Shown in pieces: positions 49,968 to 62,400 of a stretch of 64,000 bases of DNA. Location: the NCBI RefSeq assembly GCF_900698955.1, contig NZ_LR217720.1, positions 496,001 to 560,000 of the forward strand. Direction: 5' to 3'. Made by a program: the position numbers and the translations under genes. This DNA comes from Erwinia_E haradaeae_G. Its GTDB lineage: Bacteria; Pseudomonadota; Gammaproteobacteria; Enterobacterales; Enterobacteriaceae. Every line of letters begins with the position of its first letter. Positions within the stretch are counted from its first letter, which is position 1. The notes beneath the pieces were generated by a model. The model was given only the letters and a program-made list of their open reading frames with translations. It did not search any database and was not told the DNA's origin.

Positions 49968-51048
49968 GCTCAAATTTTACGATTCATATAGTGATATATA
50001 AAAATTGATGTTTTATGCACCCTCTGTGTTAGAAACATACTGTATTATGTTAATTTTTGCCCTCTGCGTCAACTAATTTTTAATAACAAAAATATAATAG
50101 TCATATATGGAGTATGTGCTATAATTCAAATTTTAAGTCACTGATCTTTCTAATAATCATTCTCTTTATGCTTTTACATATCGATAAATCGTAAAAGGTA
50201 TAAAATTAATGATATTCTAAAGGTTATGCATATATGACGTATTAAAATACCACTCTCCTATAACATAATTTTATCTTTTTACTCTTATTGCGAGAAGTAT
50301 ATAATACATAGTATCCACTTACTGTATAATGTTTTTTAAAAAATTCTTCCTTCAGTACAGACTCAATATATTTACTAGAATAATATGATGTAGAGAGTAA
50401 AATTCCCTTACAGTTTATGACATAGAGGTTGAATACAGTTTGTAAGTTTCGTAAAGAGGTGGCCTACTAACAAGAGTGCACATTTTATAGGATATCTTCT
50501 ACAATCACCACGCTTGAACTGGCGTATTATAATATCAGAATAGATATCGCACGTCATACCTTATTCCAGGTTGTATCCAACAATCAGAACATTATTAGGT
50601 GATGGATCAGAGACGGGTTATAGTAAAATCAAAAAATTCTTAGCAGAATATTACATAGCTGCTTTTTTAAAAACCAAAAAGATATTACGTAATACGATAA
50701 GAAATAGTGGATGTATATCTGATGCAATGTAGCAAATCCATTAGTCATAATACTGCAGTTAACTCGCATTCTGTATTCGCTTTAAAAGATTCTCGTCTCC
50801 TCAACGAGGGATATACATTTCTCCCATCATGTGAAGTAAATTTGTAGTTAACGCATATGTGATAATATTTAACCTACGCGCAAAATATGTAAAACCTGTC
50901 TTGTAATACTGATATTTTAATGACACCATGGTAATATTATTCTCATAGCGGTATATGTATCACCTTATAGTTATCATAGTCGTCACAACCTATGCCAAAA
51001 TAAAAAATGTCTCATGAGCGTTAAAAAATACCAAATATACTTTTACTG
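49968..51048. other. 1.1 kb noncoding spacer
   Basis: Between rimI and the tRNA cluster; the promoter of the cluster must lie at its left end, but I could not identify it. No ORF or RNA gene is recognised. Confidence 0.5.
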
Positions 51049-51507
51049 CTATTCATCTAGTTGCGATGATATAGTAAGGGCCATTATAATAGCATCCTCT
51101 GTTCCATTAACTGTTGGATAATATCCTGGACGTACAGATACTTCATTAAAATTTAAGTGTCTGTAAAAAATGATGGCGGGATAATTTGAAGCACGTACCT
51201 CTAGTCATAGTGTCTTAAGATCACGTCTCTGTAACTCATGGATTAAATGATTAAGCAATGCTCGCCCTAAACCCTTTCTTTGAAACTTAGGATCTACTGC
51301 AAAGTTGAGCAAAGTAGCTTCATCCAATACAAATTGAGTGATAGCAAAAGCAGCCATTACTCCATGTACTACAAGGCAAAAATTTACATACCGCGGACCT
51401 TGGTTACTAAAAAATATCTTTTTAATACAAGGATAAATATGACTACGTTTTTCAATGTCAAATGCGGCATCAAAGTCGTGCGGATACAGTAAAGAAATCT
51501 GATTCAT
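51049..51507 (-). pseudogene. rimI: Ribosomal protein S18-alanine N-acetyltransferase RimI, interrupted by one in-frame TGA
   Basis: GNAT-family enzyme that acetylates the N-terminal alanine of ribosomal protein S18. Codons 1-100 align with E. coli RimI (SNQGPRYVNF, MAAFAITQFVLDEATL, VDPKFQRKGLGRALLNHLI). Codon 101 is TGA (51205-51207), exactly where E. coli has Trp in ATLWLEVRAS. The same frame then continues without a break for 51 codons (LEVRASN, FYRHLNFNE, YYPTVNGTEDAIIMAL) to a TAG at 51049-51051. The full frame is 152 residues against 148. The acetyl-CoA motif QRKGLGRALL is before the TGA, while conserved C-terminal residues, including the YYP region, are after it. It is either a very recent pseudogene, a read-through gene or a sequencing error. 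TGA is a normal stop elsewhere (murB, minE). Confidence 0.92.
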
Positions 51508-52863
51508 ATAATATTCTTGATTGATCGGTAGATGTGTTCTATTAAAAATTTTTAGTATTCTTCTATTTAACTATATAAATAGACTGCATAACACTTATAT
51601 TACATCAATCTAGCTTGCAATCTGCTAAAATTGAATTATCATGAAGTTTTTTAGATGACGGTTTCATCATATCAGTATGATACTATTTATGCTTGATATC
51701 ATCAACTGTTTATAAACCATAAAGTTTGCTCTTAAGGACACTGACTATCAATATGTCTTTTACAAGTGCAAGAGTAAAATACAAGTAATGAAGAATGGTA
51801 ATATTATACTTTTAATCAAACTATATCTTGAAGTATCATATATCAATCATCTTTAGTATAATACACATAAAAATATATACTCAATTCATTACTAAATGAA
51901 TATATTTTTATACTATAAACCTATTTACATTCAGTATATCAAGATGCACAATAGAAAAAGATAAATATATTATAAATAATATCGTAATATACATCTTCTT
52001 ATCGACTATTTTTACTGCAATATCAGTGATTCTTTCCAAGAATAATCGCGCAATCATAAAATATTTTATCAAAATGTGCATTATAATTGGATTATATGTG
52101 TGCTCATACGTTTCCAAAAAAGGTCTTACAATTTTTTTCATGTATGGTGTGTATACGATACTATATCTATAAAATAGTGTATACACATTATAAATGTTTC
52201 AATCTTTAGTATGTACATTATACAATAGATTTATAAATTATAATATTTTATCGTTCAGCTTTGTGATACAAATTCTGTATGAAGATAATATATATTCATT
52301 TTCTCATAGAGGATACGGTCCAATTATTCAGGTACCTTTTACTTTCATATACTATTCTGTATGAGATGTTTATAGTATCATGCATATATACATACGATAG
52401 TTATCAGTCAATGACTGGCTTAAATATAGACAAAAAGCTAGATTAAATAAAAAATATATTCCCCATCTGCGTTGTTATAATCTGTACTATTTGCGTAGTA
52501 TAAAATCATAGCCCTAATTCATGACAAGAGAATACATTGCAAAATCTATTAGTTGTAGCAACATCTACCCACGACCTTAAATTCTCGTAATGGTATTATA
52601 ATATTTCCAATATTATCATCGTTTTTAATTTTTTGTTATCCACATAAGGGACGAAGCGAATAATCTATTATCTTTCATGTAGATGTTTTTGCGATTTGAT
52701 ACTACCAGGAATTACTAAAGTATCTATAAAGTTAAGGGTTTATCTTTAATGCTGACTGATGTCGTAGTAATTTTTTCTCAGACAGTGATATTAAGAAATG
52801 GATCGTATCATGATTCTTGTTGTATCAGAAAATATGATACATGATACTTAATACTATGGATAC
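51508..52863. other. 1.4 kb noncoding spacer
   Basis: Between lipA and rimI on the minus strand. A 92-codon AT-rich frame (51908-52186) looks spurious. No RNA gene or strong terminator is seen. Confidence 0.5.
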
Positions 52864-53829
52864 TTATTTCATTTCTAATTCTTGTATCTGATTTTCTGCA
52901 TGATAAGAAGAGCGTACTAAAGGACCGCACGTGGCATGACTAAAACCTATCTCTATAGCCATTTTTTGCATTTGATCAAATGTCTCTGGTTTAACATATC
53001 TATGTACCGGTAAATGCTGATTACTAGGTTGTAAATATTGTCCAATAGTTATCATGCTCACACCACTTTGACGTAGATCATGCATGACTTCTATCACCTC
53101 AGAATCTATTTCGCCCAGCCCCATCATTAAACCAGATTTAGTGGGGATATCTGGGTGTAATTCTTTAAATAATTTTAACAATTTTAATGAATACTGATAA
53201 TTCGCACCAGGACGCACAATATTATAGATGCGTGGAACATTTTCTACATTATGATTGAATACATTCGGTGGTGTTAGGCTGATTATCTTAAGAGCACGCT
53301 CCATACATCCACGAAAATCAGGTACTAAAATTTCAATTTTGATAGACGGATTTTTTTTACGAATAGCACTAATACAATGAGAAAAGTGCTGAGCACCTCC
53401 GTCATGCAGATCATCGCGGTCTACTGAAGTAATCACTACATATTGAATAGACATTTCATAAAGAGCATTAGCGAGATTATCTGGTTCATTTATGTCTGGA
53501 ATAGCGGGACGGCCATGTTTAACATCACAAAAAGGACAACGACGAGTACAAGTGGCACCTAAAATCATAAAAGTAGCTACACCACGTGTAAAACATTCAT
53601 AAATATTAGGACAAGAGGCTTCTTCGCAAACAGAATATAGACTATACTTGCGCATTATATCTTTTAGAATCTGAATATTACTCCAGTTAGTGGGCAGTTT
53701 AATCTTCGTCCATTTCGGCTTAGGTAATATGTCTAAATTTTCATTCATCCTAATATTTTCTTGAGTGCCATCTGTTGCATCGATATTACTGGTTTTTAGG
53801 ATATTATGGCCTATAACTAATTCCTTCAT
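52864..53829 (-). CDS. lipA: Lipoyl synthase LipA
   Basis: Radical-SAM enzyme inserting two sulfur atoms into octanoyl groups bound to lipoyl domains. The 321 residues equal the E. coli length. The auxiliary cluster ligands Cys68, Cys73 and Cys79 (CEEASCPNIYEC) and the radical-SAM ligands Cys94, Cys98 and Cys101 (CTRRCPFC) are intact, as is the C-terminal RSSYHAE motif. LipB and YbeD lie upstream on the same strand. ErpA (cluster supply) and MtnN (5'-deoxyadenosine removal) in this window plausibly support it. Confidence 0.97.
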   Translation of the reverse strand: MKELVIGHNILKTSNIDATDGTQENIRMNENLDILPKPKWTKIKLPTNWSNIQILKDIMRKYSLYSVCEEASCPNIYECFTRGVATFMILGATCTRRCPFCDVKHGRPAIPDINEPDNLANALYEMSIQYVVITSVDRDDLHDGGAQHFSHCISAIRKKNPSIKIEILVPDFRGCMERALKIISLTPPNVFNHNVENVPRIYNIVRPGANYQYSLKLLKLFKELHPDIPTKSGLMMGLGEIDSEVIEVMHDLRQSGVSMITIGQYLQPSNQHLPVHRYVKPETFDQMQKMAIEIGFSHATCGPLVRSSYHAENQIQELEMK

Positions 53830-54569
53830 CGTACTACTAATCCTATTTAATAAAAAGTGGTAGCTTATTCTTTAAAAAGAAATTTCTCAAATGTATTATA
53901 TCCATATTGATTTTTTCATTGCATCACTTACATGATAGATATAACCGCTGATTAAGATACTTTCAAATGAGGTAATATGCATTATAATAAAATATCTAAT
54001 CATATAGCTGGATGCCCTATATTAAAACAGGACAACATGCAAAATATAAGAACATTTTCTGAATCGCTATTTTTCGTTAAAATACTTTATTTGTTAAAAT
54101 GTTTTATTTTATCATAAAAGATAATATATACAAATAATGTACATATATATTCATCTATATTTCACAGTATTCTTTAGTAAAATAAAGAAATATAATACAT
54201 TCAAAATGAATGTGATCCTCTGTAAGTAGTCTATCATTAATTCATTACATTAATGGGTAGACGAAGCGATATGTACTCTTGAATACTATTGAAAATAATG
54301 AATGATCTATAATAACTAAATATCTATAACATCGTTACAAAATACTTCTATATAACAGTGTATGAATAACCATATGAGTATAATCAGATTAGTATTTATT
54401 CAAGGTGGTAATACAAGTATTTTCTGATCATTTCATGATCTGTAATTATTTGCACTGTATTGTTCTTTTATGGATACTCAATTGATATCAGTAACCATAT
54501 TATGGTGAGCGTTAATTGATTGTTGCATGTATAACTCATTGTATAATACATGTATATAGTCAAATGATT
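53830..54569. other. 740-nt gap at the ybeF position
   Basis: E. coli has a LysR-type regulator gene (ybeF, about 0.95 kb) between lipB and lipA. Here the interval is AT-rich with no open frame, consistent with its loss. Confidence 0.45.
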
Positions 54570-55241
54570 TTACTCTTGAACTGTTTGTCCAAGTAAGTGG
54601 ATGCCGTTGCCCCAATAGATCTCTTTAATAGCTAAGTGAGACATAAAATTACGTATTAAGGCTGGCTGCACGTCGGAAATCGTGACTTCTGGTTTTTCTT
54701 GAATTAACTGAGTCATTTTCAATTGCGGGTCACCACAAGGGTTAATATATAAAAATGGTGTTAAATCCATATCAATATTAAACGCTAAACCATGATATGA
54801 ACACCCCTTGCGTATGCGTAATCCCAGTGAACATATTTTTTTCCCATTAATATATACACCTGGTGCACCAGGTCTTAGATGTGCATATACAGAAAAATCA
54901 GAAAGTGTCGCGAGTACTGTCCGTTCCATAGCACCCACAAGCTGATGAATGCTCAGCTGACGTCTTCGCAAATTTAGCATTACATACAGTACTTGCTGTC
55001 CCGGACCATGATAGGTTATTCCACCTCCTCGATCACTCTGTATAACTGGAATATTCTTAAGCGCAGATAAAGGTTCCTTTTTGCTTGTTTGTCCTTGTGT
55101 AAATACTGGTGGATGTTCTACTAACCAAATCTCATCTAGTGTCATATGATTACGCTGGTGAGTAAAATTCTTCATAGCAAAGAAAACAGACGTCCAATTC
55201 TGCAGGCCTAGTTGTCGAATTACCAGAATGTCTAAAGACAC
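54570..55241 (-). CDS. lipB: Octanoyltransferase LipB
   Basis: Moves octanoate from acyl carrier protein to lipoyl domains, supplying the substrate of LipA. The 223 residues compare with 213 in E. coli, the excess being at the C-terminus. RGGGITYHGPGQQ (71-83), Lys135 in GKKICSLGLRI and catalytic Cys169 in INPCG are intact. The start is GTG, with GAGGAGG just upstream. ybeD lies 103 nt upstream. Confidence 0.96.
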   Translation of the reverse strand: MSLDILVIRQLGLQNWTSVFFAMKNFTHQRNHMTLDEIWLVEHPPVFTQGQTSKKEPLSALKNIPVIQSDRGGGITYHGPGQQVLYVMLNLRRRQLSIHQLVGAMERTVLATLSDFSVYAHLRPGAPGVYINGKKICSLGLRIRKGCSYHGLAFNIDMDLTPFLYINPCGDPQLKMTQLIQEKPEVTISDVQPALIRNFMSHLAIKEIYWGNGIHLLGQTVQE

Positions 55242-55344
55242 TACACCTCCTCATCATATATGATGTCTAACAATTCATCATAAGTCACTCTAGTATGCAA
55301 TATATTAAGCTATTAGCTCTTCATGAACGCTTCTACTATGGAAG

Positions 55345-55608
55345 TTATAACACCATATATACTGCTGGGATCTGGCTTAATGCATCGTACAAATCTTCCA
55401 CTTGCTGGACATTTCTTGCAGAAATAGTAATAGAAATGGAATAATATTTTCTTTTCCGACTCGCTTTAATATTGGGAATATACTTACCAGGTGCATGATG
55501 TTGTACAATTTTGACTATGTTACCAGGTAGATCTGCATGTGCAAAACCGATGACTTTATAAGTAAATAAAGTGGGAAATTCAAGAAGATTGATAAGATTA
55601 GTTTTCAT
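55345..55608 (-). CDS. ybeD: YbeD family protein (DUF493)
   Basis: Small cytoplasmic protein with a ferredoxin-like or ACT-like fold; its exact role is unsettled, though its position next to lipB suggests a link to lipoate. The 87 residues equal E. coli YbeD, with LNLLEFPT-like, YKVIGFA and SRKRKYYSISITISA blocks visible. Same strand and order (ybeD-lipB-lipA) as in E. coli; dacA, upstream there, is absent. Confidence 0.93.
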   Translation of the reverse strand: MKTNLINLLEFPTLFTYKVIGFAHADLPGNIVKIVQHHAPGKYIPNIKASRKRKYYSISITISARNVQQVEDLYDALSQIPAVYMVL

Positions 55609-57532
55609 GAATACTCCGATTTTAAAAATAAAACCTTCTGGCTCAGTGGGAACTACATCGATGAGTACTGAAAAATATTATGCTAGTCGGCCGTTATCCT
55701 TATAGTCACAAGTCATTGGTAAAAGAATATAGAACCTTCTATAATATACGTAATATTTATAATCTTTCATAGAAGAGAGTTATACTTTACAAAAGTATGC
55801 TCTATAATATTAAAAACAGAGCAGATGTAATTTTTATATTATAAAAATAAAAATTATTTATGAACATGAATACGATAACTGTCATGTAACTTACTACATA
55901 ATCTTTTTTATTCTATGACATGATATAATAGAAGTTATTTCATATATTAAGGTAGTTTTTGTTTGATGCCTTATCTGTGGCCGACGTAGTAGATGATTAG
56001 CATCGTAACAGATATACCGCCAATCTATGAAAATTCTTTGTCGATGTATTGATAATGTTATATATGCCTTCTCACGATACACTTTAATTTTGAAACCTAA
56101 GTAAGGTGATAAAATTTTAAAAACACACATTCATTCTAGTTATCTTAATCTGCATTCGAAAACATATATGTTAAGTCATAACACACAAGTATCCTACGGT
56201 CAAATTGTTTTAACCGCTATTTATGTTATGTAGATCAGATCTGTTTTTATCTAGAATACATCCTCAGCGGTCTCTTAAAAATCATGTAATCATTCGATTC
56301 TTTTTGTAATTTATTATACAAACAATGCAGTGATGAATGTATTGTATACTCCTTTCTATATCTTACTCACTATGTTTTTATAACGCATAGATATTAATGC
56401 GATTACTCCTCTGGTGTTATTTACTATTATTATTTTATGTAATTATAAATGACTACATGTTTAATAAAACTATGCGTAACATATATACGATATACATAAT
56501 TATTATATTTATTTTTTAAATAAAATTAGTATTACATGCGCTATCGATAAAAACTAGTATGTCACTAATTTTAAATTTTATACAATCACCACAGTATCGC
56601 TATGTAGATGAGTAAAAGATACAAAGGTTACATTAAAAATTTATTTATTATAACATCTAAATATATAATATATGTTTTATGTCACCAAAAATATCTGTGC
56701 AAAACACTTTAATTTTTAATTAACTTATAGTACCTATACTGAGTATGGTGTATATCAATGTATATAGTATATATTCATAATTTGTTATCTATGATGTACA
56801 TCTGTAATCAATAAAATTTCTGTATCTATTTTTTCAACAAGCACTTACATTAATAATAATGATTATATTTACAATGTAATATTGTATATAACCTTATAGA
56901 AAGGAAATAACAAAAAATATTATTCAATAGCGCTCTTTTCTTTTTTTTCGTATGAATAGTGAAAGAATAAATGTTAGATCACAGAGACATGAATAAATAA
57001 AGTATATATAGTGTTCTATCTTACCAGAATTTTAGAATTAAAAAACAATAAGCACAGGTGCTAAGAAAAAATGTATTAATCGTAATATATTTGAAATATA
57101 TACTTCAAAGTTATAAAATAGAATCGTTATATATGAAATAATTTCCATTGATCGCCACTAATATTAGCATTTAAGATAGACTAGAACTTTCAAAATAGAT
57201 TATATCTAATCACTTATAAATCATTAAAGCAATCTTATGAAGATAAACACTAATATGGTGCTAAACTATAAAAATATATTTTTTAAAAGATTATTCAAGC
57301 ATCCTATTTGTAAATTACAAACAAATTGTAATAAGTGCGCGTACTATTAACGACTTATTTTTCCTACAATTCTCATTGTAGTAGCGTAGAAAACTGATAT
57401 GTGTATGTGTAATACACTAAAGATCTCAGGGTGCTAACTAATAATATTATACCTATAAGATTTATCCTACTGTGACATAGTTCTAGGTCTATAACATATA
57501 TACCATCGCACTACGGCTTAATCTAGCCAAGA
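55609..57532. other. 1.9 kb noncoding spacer
   Basis: A minus-strand frame of 78 codons (55894-56130) has a mixed, Arg-rich composition unlike the surrounding AT-rich DNA, but I do not recognise it. In E. coli dacA lies upstream of ybeD and the frame does not resemble it. No RNA gene is seen. Confidence 0.45.
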
Positions 57533-59200
57533 CTACACGTTACATTTTAACAAAGAGTGCCGTAAACTAACAATACGATTAAATACTAATTTATTTGGAG
57601 TAGAATGCACGCTATCAGTACAAAAATAACCCTCTCTCTCAAATTGATAAGGTGATGATGTTTGTGCGTATTGCATATTTTGTTCTACAAAACCTTTTTG
57701 AACCACCAGAGAATTTGGATTAATCGTTGTTAAGAGATCCTCTGCGGCCGCTGGATTTAGAGATGTGAATAATGGTTCATATAAACGAAATTCTGCAGCT
57801 AAAGAATATTTAGTAGACACCCAATGAATCACACCTTTGATTTTTCGACTATCGAGTGGATTTTTATTGAAAGTATTCATATCACAAGTGCATAATACGC
57901 AAGTAATATTACCTTGGCCATCTTTCTCTACACCCTCTGCTTTAATTACATATGCATGGCGCAAGCGCACCTCTTTTCCTATCATCAAACGCTTATAATT
58001 CTTTTGTGTTTCTTCAGAAAAATCAGAACGATCAATATAGATCTCCTTTGTAAATGGCACGATACGCCTACCCATCGTGTGCTTATTTGGATGGCATGGC
58101 ATACTAAGCATCTCTTCATAGTCATCAGGAAGATTTATAATAAAAACTTTAATTGCATTCAGAACAGCCATCGCTCGTGGTGCGTTTTCATTTAGATCTT
58201 CCCGAATACAACTTTCTAATGCCGTCATTTCAATGATGGCTTCTTGTTTACTAATACCAATACGACGGCAAAATTCACGTATAGATGCTGCAGTGTAACC
58301 TCTACGACGCATACCAGCAAGAGTAAGCATTCTTGGATCATCCCAACCCTCTACTAACTTCTCTGAAACTAAACGTTTTAAATGGCGTTTAGATAAAATC
58401 GTATATTCAAGGTTTAAACGCGAAAATTCATACTGTTTTGGATGAGTAGAAATAGTAATATTATTTAGTACCCAATCATATAAACGACGATTATCCTGAA
58501 ACTCCAGAGTACATAATGAATGTGTAATCCCCTCAAGGGCATCAGAAATGCAATGAGCAAAATCATACATCGGATATATACACCATTTACTACCGGTTTG
58601 ATGATGATCGGAAAATTTTATACGATAGAGAACTGGATCTCGTAAAATCATAAAGCTAGAGGCCATATTTATTTTAGCACGTAAACATGCCGCTCCTTCA
58701 GAAAAGCATCCATTACGCATCTGAGAAAAGAGGTTAAGATTGTCCACAACACTACGATTACGATAGGGGCTATCCTGCCCTGCTACAGTTAAACTCCCAC
58801 GATATTCACGAATAAGATCCGGTGATAATTCGTCTACGTACGCTAAACCCTTCTTGATAAGTTCCACAGCATATTCATATTGTTGCTCAAAAAAATCTGA
58901 AGCATAGCGTACAGTGCCATACCACTGAAATCCCAGCCACGTAACATCATTTTTAATAGATTCAATAAAATCCATATTTTCATTTACAGGGTTGGTGTCA
59001 TCAAAGCGCAGATGACATTGCCCTCGGTAGTCTATAGCGATATTAAAGTTTAAACAGATAGATTTTGCATGGCCAATATGTAGATAACCATTAGGTTCAG
59101 GTGGGAAACGAGTGCGCACTATAGTATGTACACCACGTGCCAGATCTTCATCAATAATCTGACGAATAAAGTTAGTTTGGCAAGATAGAGCCTTACTCAT
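57533..59200 (-). CDS. glnS: Glutaminyl-tRNA synthetase GlnS
   Basis: Class I synthetase charging the two tRNA-Gln species found in this window. From ATG 59200 the product has 555 residues (E. coli 554); AAGGA stands 9 nt upstream. The frame opens eight codons earlier with another ATG that lacks a ribosome-binding site. The HIGH motif is in PPEPNGYLHIGHAKS, and the KMSKS equivalent is ILSKRHL. WCIYPMYDFAHCISDALEGI and the C-terminal anticodon barrels are conserved. Confidence 0.97.
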   Translation of the reverse strand: MSKALSCQTNFIRQIIDEDLARGVHTIVRTRFPPEPNGYLHIGHAKSICLNFNIAIDYRGQCHLRFDDTNPVNENMDFIESIKNDVTWLGFQWYGTVRYASDFFEQQYEYAVELIKKGLAYVDELSPDLIREYRGSLTVAGQDSPYRNRSVVDNLNLFSQMRNGCFSEGAACLRAKINMASSFMILRDPVLYRIKFSDHHQTGSKWCIYPMYDFAHCISDALEGITHSLCTLEFQDNRRLYDWVLNNITISTHPKQYEFSRLNLEYTILSKRHLKRLVSEKLVEGWDDPRMLTLAGMRRRGYTAASIREFCRRIGISKQEAIIEMTALESCIREDLNENAPRAMAVLNAIKVFIINLPDDYEEMLSMPCHPNKHTMGRRIVPFTKEIYIDRSDFSEETQKNYKRLMIGKEVRLRHAYVIKAEGVEKDGQGNITCVLCTCDMNTFNKNPLDSRKIKGVIHWVSTKYSLAAEFRLYEPLFTSLNPAAAEDLLTTINPNSLVVQKGFVEQNMQYAQTSSPYQFEREGYFCTDSVHSTPNKLVFNRIVSLRHSLLKCNV

Positions 59201-59421
59201 TTTGTATTTCCTTAACACATACATGACATAAAAATCTATAATAACTCACATATATTCAATGTATAGAGAGAATAACACATTGACAGTCTAAATAAGATGT
59301 GCATGGTATACTCTGTATATGTTGTGTCAGTATGTCAAGGATTCAACTGACTGTATGATGTTAAATCCAGTAATGGTCAATAGAAAATTCTGGAATATTG
59401 AATTTTGTACTTTAAAGTAAA

Positions 59422-62400
59422 TTAGATCTTGTTGGCAAAAAAATCATCCATAGCATCAATAAAATTCACATTCAAAGCAGCGTGATAGATTCCATGGTTA
59501 TAATTTGTATCCTCTATACCACGTAAAAAAAGATAAATTATTCCACCAAAATGATGCTCGTAATTATAGTGCAGTAGACGATGACGTAGATAACGATGTA
59601 ATGCCAATGTATAAAATTGATACTGTAAATCATAACGATGCTCTCGTATTACATCTATCATTATCTCTTGAGTGTAGTAAGTGCTATCGGGTCCTAACCA
59701 ATTAGATTTATAATCTACAATGTAGTATTTTCCATGCCAAAAAAATACTAGATCAATGCAACCTTGTAACATACCTCGCACCTGCTGAAATCTTAGCGGA
59801 GAACAACTGGCAGATAATGGATCCTGTCTGATCATATTATTTAATTTTTCTGCCGTCATAACAGGGGAGATGGGTAGATAAAATTGCATTTCGACTCGTT
59901 TATCTTGCAGAGGTATTTGGGACAAGCTAACCCCAATATGATTTAAGGGAGCATGAACAATATTTTTCATCCAAGTATACATTACAGGCCCCCAATCTTT
60001 ACTAAAACCTTGAGATACTAACTGACTCTCTAACCAGCTTTTATTTAACAACTGATGAGTATCTGAAGTTTCTAATAACTTATGCAGGAATACCCCTGAT
60101 TTTACACCTCGTGGGAAAGTATGGGGAGTGAGTAATGCAGATGATACCTGCTTGTTGCTTTCGATTACGTCAGAAAAATACAAATCCAAAACTTTTGCAG
60201 GCATGGGCTGCCATTTTTTGAGATGCATCAGACTATATTGTTTGTATAAATCTGAATAACTCGTAATCCGCCAGAAATCTTCTAAAGGATATGATAAAAG
60301 ACTATTGCTTACGGTCTTTTGTATTGTAGGCTTCAAAATTGCACCGTGCCATGTATCGCCACTTTCCCCCGATGATATCATGACTGTAGTGCTATCTGTA
60401 TCGAAAGCTACCAGTGCTTCTAGAAGACCACTAGCATCCATCGCTTTACCTTTTTGAATTAAATAACCTAATGCACTGTGATGCAGATCTGTCTTTGTAG
60501 TATTTTGGCGTATATTGAGACATAGAGGGGCTATACCCACGCTACAGTGAAAGATTGAGCGAGTTAGTGCAACATAGAGTAAACGTACATCTTCAGCTAA
60601 TCTCTCCCGATCAGCGAGAATCATACTTTTAGGCTCTTGATTTAAATCCAAAAATGTAGTACATATTTTGTCATCATAGTAAACTGCATGCTTTGCCTGA
60701 AGACAAGAAATAGCAAAAGGTATCCACACCAAGGGATATTGTAATCCCTTTGATTTATAGATTGTGATAATTTTTACTATATTATGATTGCTTTCTACCC
60801 GTAGGCGCTGATTGGGTATTCCAGCATCCTTTTTCTGAATTTTCTTACTTAGCCAGCGCACTAATGCAGTGTGATTATCGAAATCAGAAAAGCGTGCCTG
60901 TAAAATTTCACCTATATGCAATAGATCCGTTAAATAACGTTCACCCTGTTTAGATGTTAATAATTTTTCCTCTATCTTCCTTTGTTTAATCAACCTGCGA
61001 AGCATCGGTAACACTCCGTATTTTTTCCAACAATTCTGATAATCCATGAACTCTGCTATAAAGGTAGTCCACATTGGTTCGTCATGCTTCACAATATCCA
61101 ATGTGGTAGCATCCATACCAAAAAGATTAGTGATTAAACAATGGAGAAAAGTAGATTCTTTCTCTGGTGTGAGCATGGCTTTTAAAAGCAATAACACCTC
61201 TTGTGCTGCTAGTGTATTAAACACGCTTTCTCTATTAGAAAGATATACTGATGGAATATTTAAGACATCCAGCGCTTGTTGTACTAATGCCGCTTCATTT
61301 TTATTGCGTACCAATACGACAATATCAGAAGTTTTTACCGGATGTTGGATTTTAGTATTACCTATAAAAGCCGCATTTTTTTCAGCTAACGATAACCAGT
61401 TACTAATTTCTACTGCACACTGTTTTGCCATGTATTCTTGGTAGTTACTAAGACTCACGCCATTACCAGGCTGTAGCCAAAATGTTAACGCGGGTTGCTT
61501 TCTATCACTTACACTAAAATACATATCATGATTTATCTTTGCGGATTGTACAGGTATAAACGGTATCGCGGTAAAAATAAACGGATTTGCATGATGTGTA
61601 AATAGATGATTAATCGAATTAACCATACTTTTGGATGAACGTTGATTAACATCTAACGTATAGTGTTGTTTAATTTGAGAACTGGCTTGCATATAGGTAA
61701 AAATACTGGCTCCGCGAAACGAATAAATTGCTTGCTTAGGATCACCTATAAGTAGAAGCGCAGTATTAGGTTTCTTGTAATATAAAGTCTGAAAAATACG
61801 ATATTGCTGAAGATCCGTATCTTGAAATTCATCTATGAATACTACTGGATAACTTTGTCTAATAGCTGTAGCTAATATTTTACCAGATGGTTTCTGTAAT
61901 GCAATGTTCATAAATGTTAGTAAATCGTAAAATCCAATTTGTGATTTTGTGTTTTTTTCTTTTTTCGTATAGGCCCTAATACTCTTTAATCCGCGAGAAA
62001 TTATAAGATTACGCAACGACAGCTGACTCGCCAAAAAGATTTGGATCTGATCAAAAACAGGATGATACGGTGATTCTCCCTTAATGGTGTTATCTATTAA
62101 TATATTCTGACTAAAACGTACAAGATCTTGAGCTATCACGTAATCTACTGTTTCAGAAAGCGCCCATTTTGTAATACGATCTAACCAAGTAGGTAGATTC
62201 TTACTGTTATAAATACGGCGATTAACCCCAGATTTCGCAATTAATTCTTGTAAATTTTTTATTTGAAGCCATGCTGTTTTTAACATATTAATACGTGCGA
62301 TAATCCTCCCATGTCGCTGCTCAATAGTATCATTACTATGTATATCTTCCTTTATCGTGAGCTCCTCTCTGTGTAACCATGGCGATAATGTTTGTAATAA

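Noticed and set aside
49814..50008. 64-codon + strand frame across tRNA genes
   Set aside because: It is the antisense of the tRNA-Gln and tRNA-Leu genes (CGRRDLNSQ-type artefact).
51205..51207. UGA reassigned to tryptophan genome-wide, as in some tiny symbiont genomes
   Set aside because: Other genes in the window encode Trp with TGG and use TGA as a true stop (murB overlapping birA, minE). Only rimI has an internal TGA.
51908..52186. 92-codon minus-strand frame between rimI and lipA
   Set aside because: AT-rich composition, no ribosome-binding site, no recognisable similarity.
61046..61444. 132-codon + strand frame
   Set aside because: Antisense shadow of recB.
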